Positions 12,766 through 24,395 are shown, numbered from the stretch's first letter. The stretch is 64,000 nt of DNA from Lithodes maja (GCA_037953745.1 JBAKBP010007393.1:35001-99000), one strand, 5' to 3'. A program made the numbers and translations. The notes: generated by a model not told the origin, from the letters alone.

Positions 12766-13392
12766 CCCGGCAAGCGCTATAGGCCTCACGGAAGGCTTCC
12801 TATAGGGAACGCGATAGGCCTCACGGAAGCAAGACCATAAAAAAAGGGCCTATCAAAACAAAGGAATTTGTCTCTAGGTGAGATAATTCCCCTCCAGTAC
12901 TCATCCATGTAAATCTCACCCACCCCCCTCCCCTCCTTCCCCACCTTATTCCCCCCTCCCTCCCCTCCTCAATTATCACCTATTTTTCCTCTTATTATCA
13001 TCATTTATCGGTTATTTTTCTCTCCCGCGATAATGTAACACAAGTGGGTTGCAGAAAAGATCGTTATGTAACACCCAGACTCCGGCCCACACCGCCCCGC
13101 TCGTCTCAGTTACCTCACAGACAGCGAGAGAGGAGGGTTGCCTGTGGCTCTCTCTTGCCTGAGATTATGACCGGGTGGCCAATATCTTCGTTTTTCACCA
13201 CCCAAATGCTTTTCCCACTTATTTTAGCACTCTTGAAGGTTCATATACTGTATACATCATATATGTAAAATAAAAGCATACCGAAAACAAATAATGCTCT
13301 ATATTGTAAATATAACGAATTCTGTCAGAATCCAAGGCTAGAAATGCACAAATAACTACCCTAGCCCCTAGTTCTATTTAGCGCTTGTCAGG
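12766..13392 (+). mobile_element. TTAA-flanked piggyBac-like element, left copy
   Basis: The 627-bp element lies between TTAA 12762-12765 and TTAA 13393-13396. Ends are inverted repeats: CCCGGCAAGCGCTATAGGC at the left, and CCTGACAAGCGCTAAATAG read from the right. Near the left end TAGGCCTCACGGAAG occurs twice. A C-rich tract (12908-12970) gives a strongly G-rich opposite strand. A near-identical copy lies inverted at 15495-16133. The 74-aa frame at 13044-13268 recurs in the other copy but shows no transposase feature, so the element is probably non-autonomous. Confidence 0.75.
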
Positions 13393-13396
13393 TTAA

Positions 13397-15490
13397 GAAT
13401 CATGTTCGAAAATCAAGTTAAAGGCAGTATAATGAAGAAAACAACAGAAATTTCATGTGTGTATTTATTTAATGGGCTTTAACTATTGCTAGCACACCGG
13501 AGTCCCTGCAGCGGGCCGATGAAGGAAGGTTGCCCACACTCAGCCGCCTCTGGCCGCCCATATGCCTGCAGCGGGCCGCCGGTTCTGGTTTATAGGGAAC
13601 TTACTTTATAAGTAGAGATACCAACCCGACTGGCCTTAACGAGCCAAGCGCCCCGCCCCCCTGCCTCGACAACAACCAGTGAAGGACCTCTTGCCAACAG
13701 CACTTCCATCACATGCCATTATATGTTAGATGTGTAAGTTCCCCATACTATATAATCCAGGACACGGGAAATAAGGAACGACTTACCCAGGCGAGGAATC
13801 GTCAGCCGCCACCATGCACAGCTGCCTTCAAAAATAAAGTGAACCACTCCAAGCCTGGACAACACCCCAGCTCCAACTTCCTCCACACCTTCACAAGCTT
13901 GCCAGCTTGAAAGCCTGTTATCTCCACAACTAGTAAATGTTACATCTACTTTCTCATTACCCAATTATGTGAGCCCTCCAAATAAGCACCACATGTAAAG
14001 CTAAACCTTACTTCTCCCATTCCTAGAACCCTCCAATAACAATAAATCAACAAGCCTGCAGCCTCGACAACACCAGGCAGCCCTCCTATATAAACCCTGA
14101 GAGGAGGAGAACTAAGTAGGTAGGAATATCGCTTCTGAAGTTCTGTACAATCGGCAACCCGCTCTGACTGAAGACTATTTTATACCCCCACGAAAGACTA
14201 GTTACTGACGAACGGCAACCCGGAGTCTGTGATACTATCAGTGATATATATAAACTTGTTGGATCTTTATTAATCGTGGCGACCCATGGTTAATATCGAG
14301 ACCTTAAAATAATATATATAAATACAAGTAAATGTATTAAAGACTCATTGCTGGTATGGCCTCTTCCACTTGAGTTTCTAATATTTTATATAGTGCAAAA
14401 CTAGCACTCAACTCACAGAGATCTAGGAGAGAAAGATTCTGTTGTATTAAAAGTAAGTGGAACAGTAACTACATACGTATACCTAATTATTTATGGCCAC
14501 CCAGCATATAATATAGTTATCCATATTAGTTTCTCCTCTAACCTAATAAGAATATTGAAAGACGAAGGCAACCCTACCTTTCAGTACACTTATTATTTTA
14601 GACATTAGCTGACACTTAAACTCACAAAGGTCTAGGAGAGAAAGACCTGTTGTGTTAGAAGGGTCTATGTGAGATACTCTCAGGAACACTTAGCATAATA
14701 TAGATCCTAGGCACACTTTGTCTGTGGCAACCCATCAGGATTTGTGACTAAAAGGTTAAACACCGCCCAAGTTCTTTGAACCTCTTAAAAAGATTAGAGA
14801 CTATCAAGAAGAGTTACTTGTATCGACTCCTCTTGCGTTCGTCCGATGTTTTGTTAATTCGGCCCTGCCTGAAACATAACGTTTAAAATCCTAGCCCCAA
14901 GAGTACCTAAACGGAACTTCATCACCGGTTAATATACAGGTCAGAATAGTCAAGAATTTGTTCGAAAGTTACATGCCTAGAATACTTGCGTTAGTTCGAT
15001 GTGGTGACCAACTGTACTTCTCATAGTTACGGAACCACATTTAAGACCCAAAGCCCATTAACCCAACTGTAACTTCTTCACACGACTGGACACCCTGGAT
15101 GGCCCACGGAGCAGCCAAGGAGCCCTCAACGAACGCGCATCAAGATACTAAGAAGATAACTCAACAGTGCATTATTAATTATTATTTGTATCAGTGCGGA
15201 GATACCGTACTATATGATCGATTGTTCACCTGTGCCCCCCCCCCCCCTTAGTTATTTGCTACCTATGACGAGTACTTCAGGTTATATCACCAGTGTTCCC
15301 TGTCTATTGCCAACGAATTCGGTATCAGTGACAAGATACTAAGATATAATTATAGCGACAATATTTACCCTCAGCCATATAATGAGTGCTCCCAATTTGG
15401 AGATTATGGTATAGATATTTTGAGATCCCGAGAGTTTGTGGGATAGGTCGTAAAGTAAATAATCTCAGTGACGAATTCATATACCGTGCA
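13397..15490. other. LTR-like sequence between the two inverted TTAA elements
   Basis: No gene is recognised. A TATA-type sequence (CTATATAAACCCTGAG) lies near 14084 and is followed by GAGGAGGAGAACTAAG, as in an LTR promoter. A TGGCGACCC stretch follows at about 14278. An internal block (TCTAGGAGAGAAAGA) occurs twice, near 14421 and 14631. A 14-base poly-C run sits at 15236-15249. This could be part of the long LTR of the element whose leader begins at 16633, but the boundaries are not resolved. The open frames at 13713-13964 have no family motif. Confidence 0.35.
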
Positions 15491-15494
15491 TTAA

Positions 15495-16133
15495 CCCGGT
15501 AAGCGCTAAATAGACCTAGGGGCTAGGGTAGTTATTTGTGCATTTCTAGCCTTGGATTCTGACAGAATTCGTTATATTTACAATATAGACCATTATTTGT
15601 TTTCGGTATGCTTTTATTTTACATATATGATGTATATATGAACCTTCAAGAGTGCTAAAATAAGTGGGAAAAGCATTTGGGTGGTGAAAAACGAAGATAT
15701 TGGCCACCCGGTCGTAATGTCAGGCGAGAGAGAGCTACAGGCAACCCTCCTCTCTCGCTGTCTGTGAGGTAACTGAGACGAGCGGGGCGGTGTGGGCTGG
15801 TGTCTGGGTGTTACATATCGATCTTTTCTGCAACCCACTTGTGCTACATTATCGCGGGAGAGAAAAATAACCGATAAATGATGATAATAAGAGGGAAAAT
15901 AGGTGATAATTGAGGAGGGGAGGGAGGGGGGAATAAGGTGGGGAAGGAGGGGAGGGGGGTGGGTGAGATTTACATGGATGAGTACTGGAGGGGAATTATC
16001 TCACCTAGAGACAAATTCCTTTGTTTTGATAGGCCCTTTTTTTTTTGGAAAGCTTTTTTTATGGTCTTGCTTCCGTGAGGCCTATCGCGTTCCCTATAGG
16101 AAGCCTTCCGTGAGGCCTATCGCGCTTGCCGGG
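15495..16133 (-). mobile_element. TTAA-flanked piggyBac-like element, right inverted copy
   Basis: It is the reverse complement of the element at 12766-13392 with a few per cent difference and a small poly-T-rich insertion near 16040. It is flanked by TTAA (15491-15494 and 16134-16137). The outer ends of the pair both read CCCGGCAAGCGC inward, while the inner ends differ slightly. The matching 74-aa frame at 15614-15838 lies on the minus strand. Confidence 0.75.
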
Positions 16134-16137
16134 TTAA

Positions 16138-16649
16138 CAGTCAACCAAGTATAATTTGTTGCATAACTAATCTTCTGTGTTTTGTGAAAATAAACATTGA
16201 AGTAGAGATACGCGTCTAAACAATAACAGAGCACAGGGTATACGCAATTAACTTCATCAGATACTTATAAGAACTTAATAGGTACCCCTCGAGTGAAAAT
16301 TCTATAATCTTACATATGGTACCTGTCTCAGAATAATAATACCTGAGTGTTGAAAGTGGTAGTGCACTCTCTATCCAGATCCACGATCGTGCTAGAAGAA
16401 TTGAAAGACCAAGGTTGTGCTCCCTATATCTTCATACATATGTGTTAAAAGTGTAGTAACTCATTATCTATGTTCTTAGTGAAGTATTGAATAAAGCTGC
16501 AATGTAACCCCCATTCTGATATTATATGTCCTCTGTTGATTCTGTATATGTATTTGTGGGAAGTCCAATATCCCAGTCTCGAAGAACTCACCTTGATCAA
16601 TCGTTAATCCTGTATAAAATCAGGGCATAACATTGGTGGCACGCGGTGG
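16138..16649 (+). other. probable LTR 3' part and primer-binding site of an LTR retrotransposon
   Basis: The segment carries a polyadenylation signal (AATAAAGC) near 16491 and ends CATAACA at 16632. It is followed at once by TGGTGGCACGCGGTGG (16634-16649), which begins with the TGG expected for a tRNA primer-binding site. A gag-like ORF starts 73 bases later. The 5' limit of the LTR is unknown because the inverted TTAA element interrupts the region. Confidence 0.45.
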
Positions 16650-16721
16650 TTTTTTATTCGGATAGAAGATTTCATTACATTTCATATGTACAAACAATAG
16701 AGACATATTAACATCAGAAAA

Positions 16722-17481
16722 ATGGCAGCTCGCTCTCACATTCACATTCCCAAGTATGATGGGGAAACTTATGATATGGCAACTTACATGGACATAGTGG
16801 AGCCAGTGTTAGACTTGGCACATAACAATGACCGCGAAAAAATCGCCGTAGCATTGTTGCACATGATGCACTTGGGAAAAGCCGTTTCCCAAGTAGCTAA
16901 GCAGGTAACGCCAGAGCTTACCTGAAACCAGTTTCGATCCCTCGTGATCAAGGTCATAAGGCCACTCTTAGGTTCACTCGTCGCCCCAAAAATAATAAAA
17001 ATCGACGAGATTAAGTATGAAGGGGATATAAATGTTACCCTTGTGCACTTATATTGATACGTGAGGACCGCGTATAGCCATCAAGATGCCGAACAGCAGA
17101 AAGCATAGGTGTTCACCGCAATATATAACATCCTCCCACCCCACATCACCACTCATCTCGACCTCTACGGCTCCTTCGAGGAACACATGCTCTCCATCAG
17201 GGAAATGTTCCAACTCGACGAAGTGGTATATGAAGGTCACCTTGACGTCACCCTAGCAAAGGTATGTTTGCACATCAAATCCGCATGTCACTCACAAACT
17301 AGAGAATACCAGCAGCAGCAAGTGTTCACCTCCCTGTTAAACATTCTCCCGGTGTCCATATACCAACATTTCGCCAGCCATGGGACGGCAAGTTTCCAAC
17401 AAAACCTGCAGACGATACGAGGACTCCTGGATGCATCCAACACTCCAGGCAACTCGCCAGCCACGACATGTAGTGGCCAAA
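16722..17481 (+). pseudogene. decayed gag-like gene with a duplicated domain
   Basis: One frame runs from ATG 16722 through 17481 with three in-frame stops (near 16923, 17053 and 17106), so the gene is broken. The first 67 residues (MAARSHIHIPKYDGETYDM..) resemble the start of a retroelement capsid protein only in general character; I do not recognise the family. Two successive stretches are clearly related: one contains YEGDINVTL and VFTAIYNILPPHI, the other YEGHLDVTL and VFTSLLNILPVSI, each followed by about 25 further alignable residues. The capsid-like domain is therefore duplicated in tandem with a period near 75 residues. The probable LTR end and primer-binding site just upstream favour gag of an LTR element. 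No protease, integrase or RT remains downstream. Confidence 0.5.
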
Positions 17482-19020
17482 CCTCCGACACTGCAAGGTC
17501 AGCTCACCTCCATTTATCCATTCCCTCACATTCTCCCTCAATCAATGAAACTCCCTTGCCAACAGTAACTGCTAAATCAACTCTCTCTTGCTCAACCTTG
17601 ATCAAAGAAAAATCCTCACCCCATCCATTCCTCACCCCCCTGCAACCTCCAAATCAGATCACCTTCATTCATCCATCCCTTCCCATTCACCCTCAATCAA
17701 TGAAACTCCCTCGCCAACAGTAACTGCTAAATCAACTCTCTCTTGTTCACCCTCGATCAAAGAAAAGTCGTCAACCCCAACCACTCCTCAGCAACCTGCA
17801 ACCATTTACGCCCCTTTCCATTCATCAACTCTCTCATATTCCACCCCAAGCAATCAAACTTCCTTGCCAGAACTACTTCCTCCCTCAACTCTCTCACTTT
17901 CACCCTCGAGCAAAGAAAAATGCTCACGCCCATCAATTCCTCAACAACCTAACACCCCTGACTATCCCTCAACTCTCTCCTCTTTCCCCTCGATAAGTTA
18001 AATTTCCCCACTTGTAACAACTCCTCAACCAACGTTCCCTCCTTCAACCCCGAACAAGGAAAATTCCACAATCCTTACCCCTCCTTCACCACCTACACCC
18101 CCTAACGTCCTCGTACCAACCCAACCCCAACAAAGCCAAACCTCAGTAAACAACCCCAAAATGCCACTGATATTCCTAAATCTTTCAACACCACCCTCAA
18201 CCTCTACCAGCCTCCAAGAGATAACCGCAAGTTTTTCCTCACCTTCCGCACCTAACCTCACTCTCCACCCTATCCACAAGACTTCCTCCACAAAATCCGT
18301 TCCACCCTTGCCGGAAGTTACCTACCCAACCTCATCTCTCCAATCCTCACCACCCATCTCCGTTATCATCTGTAATAAATCCTCCAAACTCTGGGACCCC
18401 ATTCAGAACTCATTATCACCCCCGTACCTACCGCCTACCTCCTATTCCCTCCCTACCTTACCACCCTCTCCACCGTTACCCCAACTGCTCCAGACTCCAC
18501 CTCCATAGTGTACCCCGCTCGCCAAAATACCACGCCCATCCCAATCCAACCACAACACTTTTTCAACCTTGACTAACCCCCAAAGTACTACTCTCTCTCT
18601 CGCCCCAGATAACGTAATCAACCTTTCAACCTCAGCCACTCCTCGAAATCCCATCAACGCCTCTCCCGACCATAAAACCCATCCAAATTCAACCCCTCTC
18701 AAACCTGCCCCACACCAAACCTCCAAACCCTGCCTACCCAGACCCCCTCCACACTTTCCCTCTCAATACCCCATACCCCTCCCTCAAGACCGCCATCCTT
18801 ATCAACTCAACCCCCCTCAACCGCCATCACCCCTCACGCTCTCATCAACCCCTCACACACCAACAAACCCTATGCCACCGAGGTTTTCGTTCAACAAATC
18901 CTAACTACACCCGCATGCCTAACTCCGCCATCTCAATCTCCACAGACCCACCAGTCACGCACACAAAACCCATCCAAGACAACCATCAAGACAGCTCCCA
19001 GCCGCTGCCACCCCCCCTCC
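17482..19020 (+). repeat. C/T-rich Pro/Ser/Thr-coding repeats downstream of the gag relic
   Basis: The plus strand is strongly depleted in G. A unit of about 175 bases containing CAATCAATGAAACTCCC and TCAACTCTCTC recurs about three times from about 17515 to 18000, then decays into irregular C-rich text. Translation in several frames is rich in Pro, Ser and Thr, so open frames on both strands (for example 17588-18001, 18161-18508, 18569-18904) follow from composition. Part may once have been the low-complexity tail of the gag relic. The stretch is cut at about 19026 by a LINE relic and may resume after 20285. Confidence 0.5.
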
Positions 19021-19025
19021 CTTTA

Positions 19026-20285
19026 CCTTTGGATACCTTTGGATGTGTTCGCCGCTCCTCTAGCGGCACCAAGGAGCGCGACGCCCCTCGTTATGGGTGG
19101 TGATTTGGTGCAGTAGACTGTTTGAAGCGACAGCTCGCTCCCTTGCGAGGATGGGCTCGTCTGGCACTTTTTGCAGTTCGACATCTAGGGCTCTCTTGAA
19201 GTTGTCTAACGAGATGTCCCTCATGTCTCTTACTCGCCGTGGGAGTTGTTGAAGAGACGTGGGCCTCTGTGTGATAACCAGCCCTCTCGCAGAGAGCCCA
19301 TAGCACCCCTGTTATTCATCCGGGGGATTTTGCATTCCCAGCCTCTCCTATCACTGAATTTCATGACTATCGGAGTATGTAGGTTTGGTACTAAACCCTC
19401 TGCGATTTTCCACATGTATATTATTAGGTAACGTTCTCTTCTACGTTCCAGTGAGTACAGATTCAGTGCTCTTAAACGCTCCCAATAGTGTAGATGTTTT
19501 ATCGAACTTATATGCGAATTGAAATTTCTTTGTACACTCTCTACGTCATTTATTTCACCTGCTTTGTATGGGGATGTTAATACGCTACAGTATTCAAGCC
19601 GCGGTAGCACTAGAGATTTGAAGAGCGTTATCATAGGCAATTCACCGCGTGTTTTAAAAGTACGCAGAATCCAACCCGTTAGACGTTTCGCAGCCGCCAC
19701 TTTGACCTGGTTATGTACTTTGAAACCCATATTTTCAGACATTAATACCCCAAGGTCTTTCACACTGTCTTTCCGTTCTATTATGTGGTTAGATTCTGTT
19801 AAGTAATTTGTAATTTCTTTAACACCATTATTATCTCCGTACTGTATTAATTGGAATTTTTCCTCATTGAATTGCATGTTGTTTTCCCTGGTCCACTGGA
19901 ACACTACATTCATGTCTTCCTGCAGTCGGCCCATGTCCTCTTGTGTGTTTACTATCTTGCTTAATTTTGTGTCATCAGCAAAAGACGACACCGTACTGTG
20001 TCTGGTGTTGGTATCTATGTCGCAAATTAGTATGAGGAACAAAAGGGGCGCTAGCACTGTTCCTTGGGGCACTGAGCTTTTGACATCCGAATGCTCAGAA
20101 GTGACTTGGTTTACTGCTACCGATTGTTTTCGGTTTACGAGGAAATTGTATATCCACCGTCCGATTTTCCCAGTTATACCTTTTGCTTTCAGTTTGTGGG
20201 CTATTATACCATGGTCACATTTATCAAATGCCTTAGCAAAATCGGTGTAAATGGCATCCACGTTTTTCTTTTCTTCTAGTACCGT
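19026..20285 (-). mobile_element. 5'-truncated non-LTR retrotransposon (Jockey/CR1-type)
   Basis: It is a minus-strand LINE relic inserted in the C-rich repeat region. Its 3' tail (19026-19160) is nearly the same as the tail at 42053-42190 on the other strand, which fixes the 3' end. The 5' end is set at about 20285, where LINE-like protein sequence gives way to the proline-rich flank. No clear target duplication was found. Confidence 0.7.
19230..20285 (-). pseudogene. partial LINE reverse transcriptase
   Basis: The open frame encodes the RT core and C-terminal part of a non-LTR retrotransposon polyprotein, which copies element RNA into the genome by target-primed reverse transcription. Visible motifs in order are DFAKAFDKCDHG (palm, first catalytic Asp), VPQGTVLAPLLF, and SSFADDTKLS (catalytic FADD box), followed by a thumb and C-terminal region containing YWERLRALNLYSLERRR. 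The endonuclease and the start of RT are missing, so it cannot move alone. The frame extends upstream to 20348 but those residues come from flanking DNA. It is Jockey/CR1-like by motif; the exact clade is not certain. Confidence 0.8.
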
Positions 20286-20675
20286 ATTTCCCACCAACAT
20301 TACCCCACCACCGACAGGACCTGCCCCGACAAACAACCACCAAAACAAACCTACTTACTCCACCCTTGAGGTACGGGGTCATACCTCGTATAAAGGCGAC
20401 GGAAGTAAAATGCACGAGGAACGAAATTCCCAGGAGCGACTTCCCCATCTCCAACGAGATCACCAGGAACAAAGGGACCCGGCTCTGCAGGGAAGGATAA
20501 CTATCTTTATCCATGACTTTTTGTTTTCCATTCCATTTACTTCCACACATGTTATACGTCTTGTTAACAACGATCTTCCTAGTATACAAAACACATTATT
20601 CTACTTCGTGTCACTATGTGAGCCCTTGATGTTTTCTTTAGTAACAGCTCTGAGGAGTTACAGAGTGTTGAGGAA
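20286..20675 (+). other. flank right of the LINE, possibly the rest of the gag-linked region
   Basis: An open frame continues here (..PPPTGPAPTNNHQNKP..) with the Pro/Asn-rich character of the sequence left of 19020, so the LINE may have split one region. The residues after about 20400 are ordinary and unrecognised. No zinc knuckle, protease or RT motif is visible. Confidence 0.35.
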
Positions 20676-21320
20676 ACGAAATATGTAATGATCATGTCAG
20701 TTCTTCTTTTATTGTGTAATCGGTGTAGGTATTTGATTAGGTAAGATCAATGTCGCCCACACGTGTCATGTACTTATTATGTAACAATCATGTCCCCCAG
20801 TACTCATATTACGAAGGTGGTGATACTCGACTATTCTTGATGTATTGATTAAGTGTGTATTTAATTACGTAACAACCATGCCCCACCATATTAAAATGAT
20901 GAAGCTATAATACCTTCATTGTGTATGTTGTTAATTATGTAAACACCAGGCCATCCACACGTTCGTTATGCATGTCTGTGCTTAGGAATATGTAATGATC
21001 ATGTCAGTTCTGTATTTAATTATGTAACAACCATGCCCACCATATTAATATGACGAAGGCTATAATACCTTCATTGTGTATGTTGTTAATTATGTAAACA
21101 CCAGGCCATCCACACGTTCGTTATGCATGTCTGTGCTTAGGAATATGTAATGATCATGTGAGTTCTGTATTTAATTATGTAACAACCATGCCCCACCATA
21201 TTAATATGACGAAGGTTATAATACCTTCATTGGGTATGTGTTCATTGTATCTGTTGATAATTACGTAAGCACCAGGCCATCCACACTTTCGTTATGCATG
21301 TCTGTGCTTAGGTAAGGGTC
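20676..21320. repeat. tandem repeat of about 153 bp, about 4 units
   Basis: The phrase ATATGTAATGATCATGT recurs near 20681, 20988 and 21141. Between occurrences are AACAACCATGCCC, GACGAAGG.TATAATACC and ACCAGGCCATCCACAC in constant order. The first units are diverged and the last two are close copies. Noncoding. Confidence 0.75.
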
Positions 21321-21344
21321 ATACCTGGCAATATTGTTGTATTA

Positions 21345-21930
21345 TTTCGTGTGCGTTTGACTAGGGCCAAAACTAAATACAACCACCTCAGAGAGATGCT
21401 TGGCGACCTATGAACAACATAACTGTAAAACATGTATTATTGTATTAATGTATGTATATGTTTAACTATGACCAATCTGAGTACAACCATCTCAGAGAGA
21501 GACAAAAAGGAAGACACCTCTTATCTCTCTACATTACGAGGGTATAAGTATGTAATAATAATAATAATCTTCTGGTTACTTATAATAGCGCCCGTATCTC
21601 CTCCTTCAAGGATTCACAAGCGCTTGGCTTTCTTTAGTCTACCAGATACCATTACCCATCCCCCTTGCTCATGGGGAGATGGTAACCGCCGGCTGTATCC
21701 CAGAAAAACTTTTCAATCTGAGTGGGGATTGAATACGAGACCTTCAAGATGGGAATCAGACACGCTATCAACTGAGCCAGCCGGACGGCCGGACGGTTAT
21801 TTTATTGATTTGTATCTGTTGATTTATATATGCGTTTAACTATGACCAATCTGCGTACAACCATCTCAAGAGAGAGATACAGGAAAGACACCTAGTATCT
21901 CTCTACATTACGAGTATATAAATTATGTAT
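21345..21930. repeat. second tandem array (about 100-bp unit), split by a SINE
   Basis: Units containing GTTTAACTATGACCAATCTG, ACAACCATCTC and TATCTCTCTACATTACGAG occur at about 21452 and 21831, with a diverged copy near 21352. The SINE at 21553-21795 lies between the second and third units. Confidence 0.6.
21553..21795 (-). mobile_element. tRNA-derived SINE with an (ATT)n tail
   Basis: Read on the minus strand, the head has an A-box-like TGGCTCAGTTGATAGCG and a slightly degenerate B box (GTATTCAATCCC). About 170 bases of body follow, ending in (ATT)n, seen on the plus strand as ATAATAATAAT near 21555. This head-body-tail structure is that of a tRNA-derived SINE. The small plus-strand frame at 21432-21839 is a shadow. 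Confidence 0.7.
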
Positions 21931-22365
21931 GTAGCCCCCTTGCCCAGTTGTTCCCTTCTAGTAACTAAATGTATATGTAGTTCAGCAAAAGTTATGTTCC
22001 ACCATTCAGGTTGAAGAAGTTAAGGTACACGACAGAATTGTTTTGCTACGAGGTATACATTTGACGACGACTGTATACACCCTTTTGGACCCCCTGTACC
22101 TTCTAAACTTAAACTCGCCTCACCTAGTTTCTGGCATATCCGGCTAAAACCAGATTCGCTTTGACCATCACGACAAAAATAGCAGACGGTCGGATCGCCT
22201 GACAACCAAGACCCCCTCCCCCCACTCCCCCCTTACCTCTATGCCACAAGAAACCTCCCCCACAGAATACTACCTAACTCATCCCGATCAAAAGTGGTAG
22301 ATCCTAACTCTATCCAAGTAAGAAGAAAATCCATAACTCCCTGTTTTCCCCTGAATCAAACTTTT
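21931..22365. other. unassigned sequence
   Basis: I see no repeat, RNA gene or protein motif here apart from C-rich text near 22210-22260. It ends at the 5' truncation point of the next LINE. Confidence 0.4.
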
Positions 22366-23730
22366 TAAGATACAGAATCGTGCAGGTGTACTAATTTGCT
22401 TAGCTTTTTCTCAGAGGTATATGAAGCAGTAGATAATGACAAATCATATGATATTATATATTTAGATTTCAGTAAAGCTTTCGACAGAGTCCCTCATGAC
22501 AGATTGATGAGAAAGGTTGAGGCACATGGAATAGGTGGGGCGTTGTTAGGATGGATTAGGTCATGGCTAATTGGTAGGAAGCAGAGAGTCAGCATAAATG
22601 GTACTAAGTCAGAGTGGGGATCAGTCAAGAGTGGTGTCCCCCAGGGATCTGTATTGGGTCCTCTGTTATTTATCATATACATAAATGACCTTGATTTAGG
22701 TATAACTAGTAGGATAAGTAAATTCGCAGATGATACCAAAATAGGGAGACCAATAGATTCAGAAAGCGACATAGAGTGCCTCCAAAGTGATCTAGATACC
22801 TTACATGAATGGTCAGTAAAGTGGCAGATGAATTTTAACATTGACAAATGCAAGGTATTAAAGATAGGGAAGACGAATACTAATGCAAAATATAAACTAG
22901 CTAATGCTGAATTAGAAAACTCAGACTGCGAGAAAGATTTGGGTGTGTTTGTTAGCAACGATTTGAAACCTAGAAAACAGTGTATAAGCGTACGTAACAA
23001 GGCAAACAGGATTCTGGGGTTCATCTCAAGGAGTGTGAGTAACAGAACTGCCGATGTTATCTTGAAACTTTACTTGTCATTAGTGAGACCTCATATGGAT
23101 TATGCTGTCCAATTTTGGTGTCCTTATTACAGAATGGATATAGATTCCTTGGAGAGAGTACAGCGAAGAATGACAAAAATGATTCATAATATTAGAAATC
23201 TACGATATGAAGAAAGGTTGAACAAATTAGGCTTACATTCGTTAGAAAGACGCAGAGTTAGAGGGGATATGATAGAAGTGTTCAAGTGGTTCAGTGGGGT
23301 AAATAAAGGAGACATGCAAAATATACTGAAGCTCAGTGATAGCGAAAGAACTCGAACAAATGGTTATAAATTAGATAAATTTTGTTTCAGAAAAGATATA
23401 GGCAAATATTGGTTTGGTAACAGAGTTGTAGATGGGTGGAATAGGCTACCAAGTGATATAGTGGGATCAAGAACGATAGGGAGCTTTAAGATAAAAATTA
23501 GATAGGCATATGGACGAGATGGGTTGGGTGTGAGGGGGATCTACCAGGTGTGGGCCAATCGGCGCTCAGCAGACCCCCGTTATCTTGCGTTAATCTCTGA
23601 CCGTTTTGGTGGGGTCAGTACTCAAGGTATTAGTGAGTTGGGCCTATAATTGGGGTTGGGTGTGACAGGGATCTGCCTTGTATGGGCCGATCGGCTTTTT
23701 GCAGACTCCCATTTTCTTCTGTTCTTATGT
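22366..23730 (+). mobile_element. 5'-truncated non-LTR retrotransposon, family recurring at the right end
   Basis: The copy carries an RT ORF and a 3' tail (about 23506-23730) ending in TTCTTCTGTTCTTATG. The same tail appears inverted at 60011, 63450 and 63549, so this family has at least four copies in the window. Alignable protein begins a few codons before 22396, apparently after a small frameshift. The endonuclease is missing. Confidence 0.8.
22396..23505 (+). pseudogene. partial LINE reverse transcriptase and C-terminal domain
   Basis: A 369-residue open frame encodes the RT palm to C-terminus of a non-LTR retrotransposon. Motifs in order: IIYLDFSKAFDRVPHD (first catalytic Asp, residues 20-35), SGVPQGSVLGPLLFIIYINDLD (about 84-105), ISKFADDTK (FADD catalytic pair, about 111-119), CEKDLGVFVS, and the C-terminal block FGNRVVDGWNRLPSDIV. 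This makes up roughly the last third of a full polyprotein. The frame is uninterrupted, so the copy is fairly young, but it lacks the endonuclease and 5' end. CR1/Jockey-like by motif; clade uncertain. Confidence 0.85.
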
Positions 23731-23884
23731 ACTACAGGGGAGCAGCCACATCAGGTCACGGAGGAAACCCCGCTTCCCCCCCCCGGTCGACCCCGGAATA
23801 GCGACGTGCTCCACCCCCTTGACCCTGACGAGAGGTCCACCAGGGAACTCTGCCCAGCAACCAGCTCCACACATATCCGGGTAT

Positions 23885-24324
23885 GTTAGATGTTTTTAAG
23901 CAGCATCAGACTTTCTTCAGAAGATTCCTGTTCGATGCTTTAGGACTTTCATTCACTTTCTTTAATATAGGAGTGACAGTTTATTATTGTTTAGACTAAC
24001 TTTAATTATACCTTCTTCTTGTTTGCATTAAATCATTCCAGTGATTTAATTAAGCTCTCTATCTTTTTCCTTGTATACAATATTAACGTAATTGTATGTT
24101 GTTGTGATCAGGCTGTATCAGAGATCATCAGCCTGTAGTAGTAGTGCATTTATACCGAGTTATAGGATACCCCGCTATAGCAGATTTAACTCTGGAGGGT
24201 ATAGGTGTTTTTGTGCGCCGGCATTATAAGTTTGAGGGTTGGATCTAGTGTTACCGTTGTGGCTGTGTGCCTTTCTAGTCCAATGATTAAGAGCCCTTGT
24301 TTTATACGAGTCCCGGTCGTAACA
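23885..24324 (+). mobile_element. 3' fragment of a Gmr1-like LTR
   Basis: The text ACCTTCTTCTTGTTTGCATT, TACCCCGCTATAGCAGAT, and the ending CCGGTCGTAACA match the 3' quarter of the solo LTR that ends at 28766 and of the nested LTR ending at 4575. The left part is missing; the fragment starts where the C-rich sequence after the LINE ends. No primer-binding site follows, so no internal region was joined to it. Confidence 0.7.
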
Positions 24325-24395
24325 CACTTTCTTAACTTTAGGATCAAGTGACCTAAAATTAATGGGAGTAACTGGTACTGTGGTGCTTCGTACGG

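Noticed and set aside
13044..13268. 74-aa ORF shared by both inverted TTAA elements (also 15614-15838)
   Set aside because: The shared frame follows from near-identical DNA. It has no transposase motif, and the residue differences show no clear constraint.
18025..18726. Long ORFs on both strands in the C-rich region
   Set aside because: G-poor composition removes stop codons; residues are low-complexity and frames change repeatedly.
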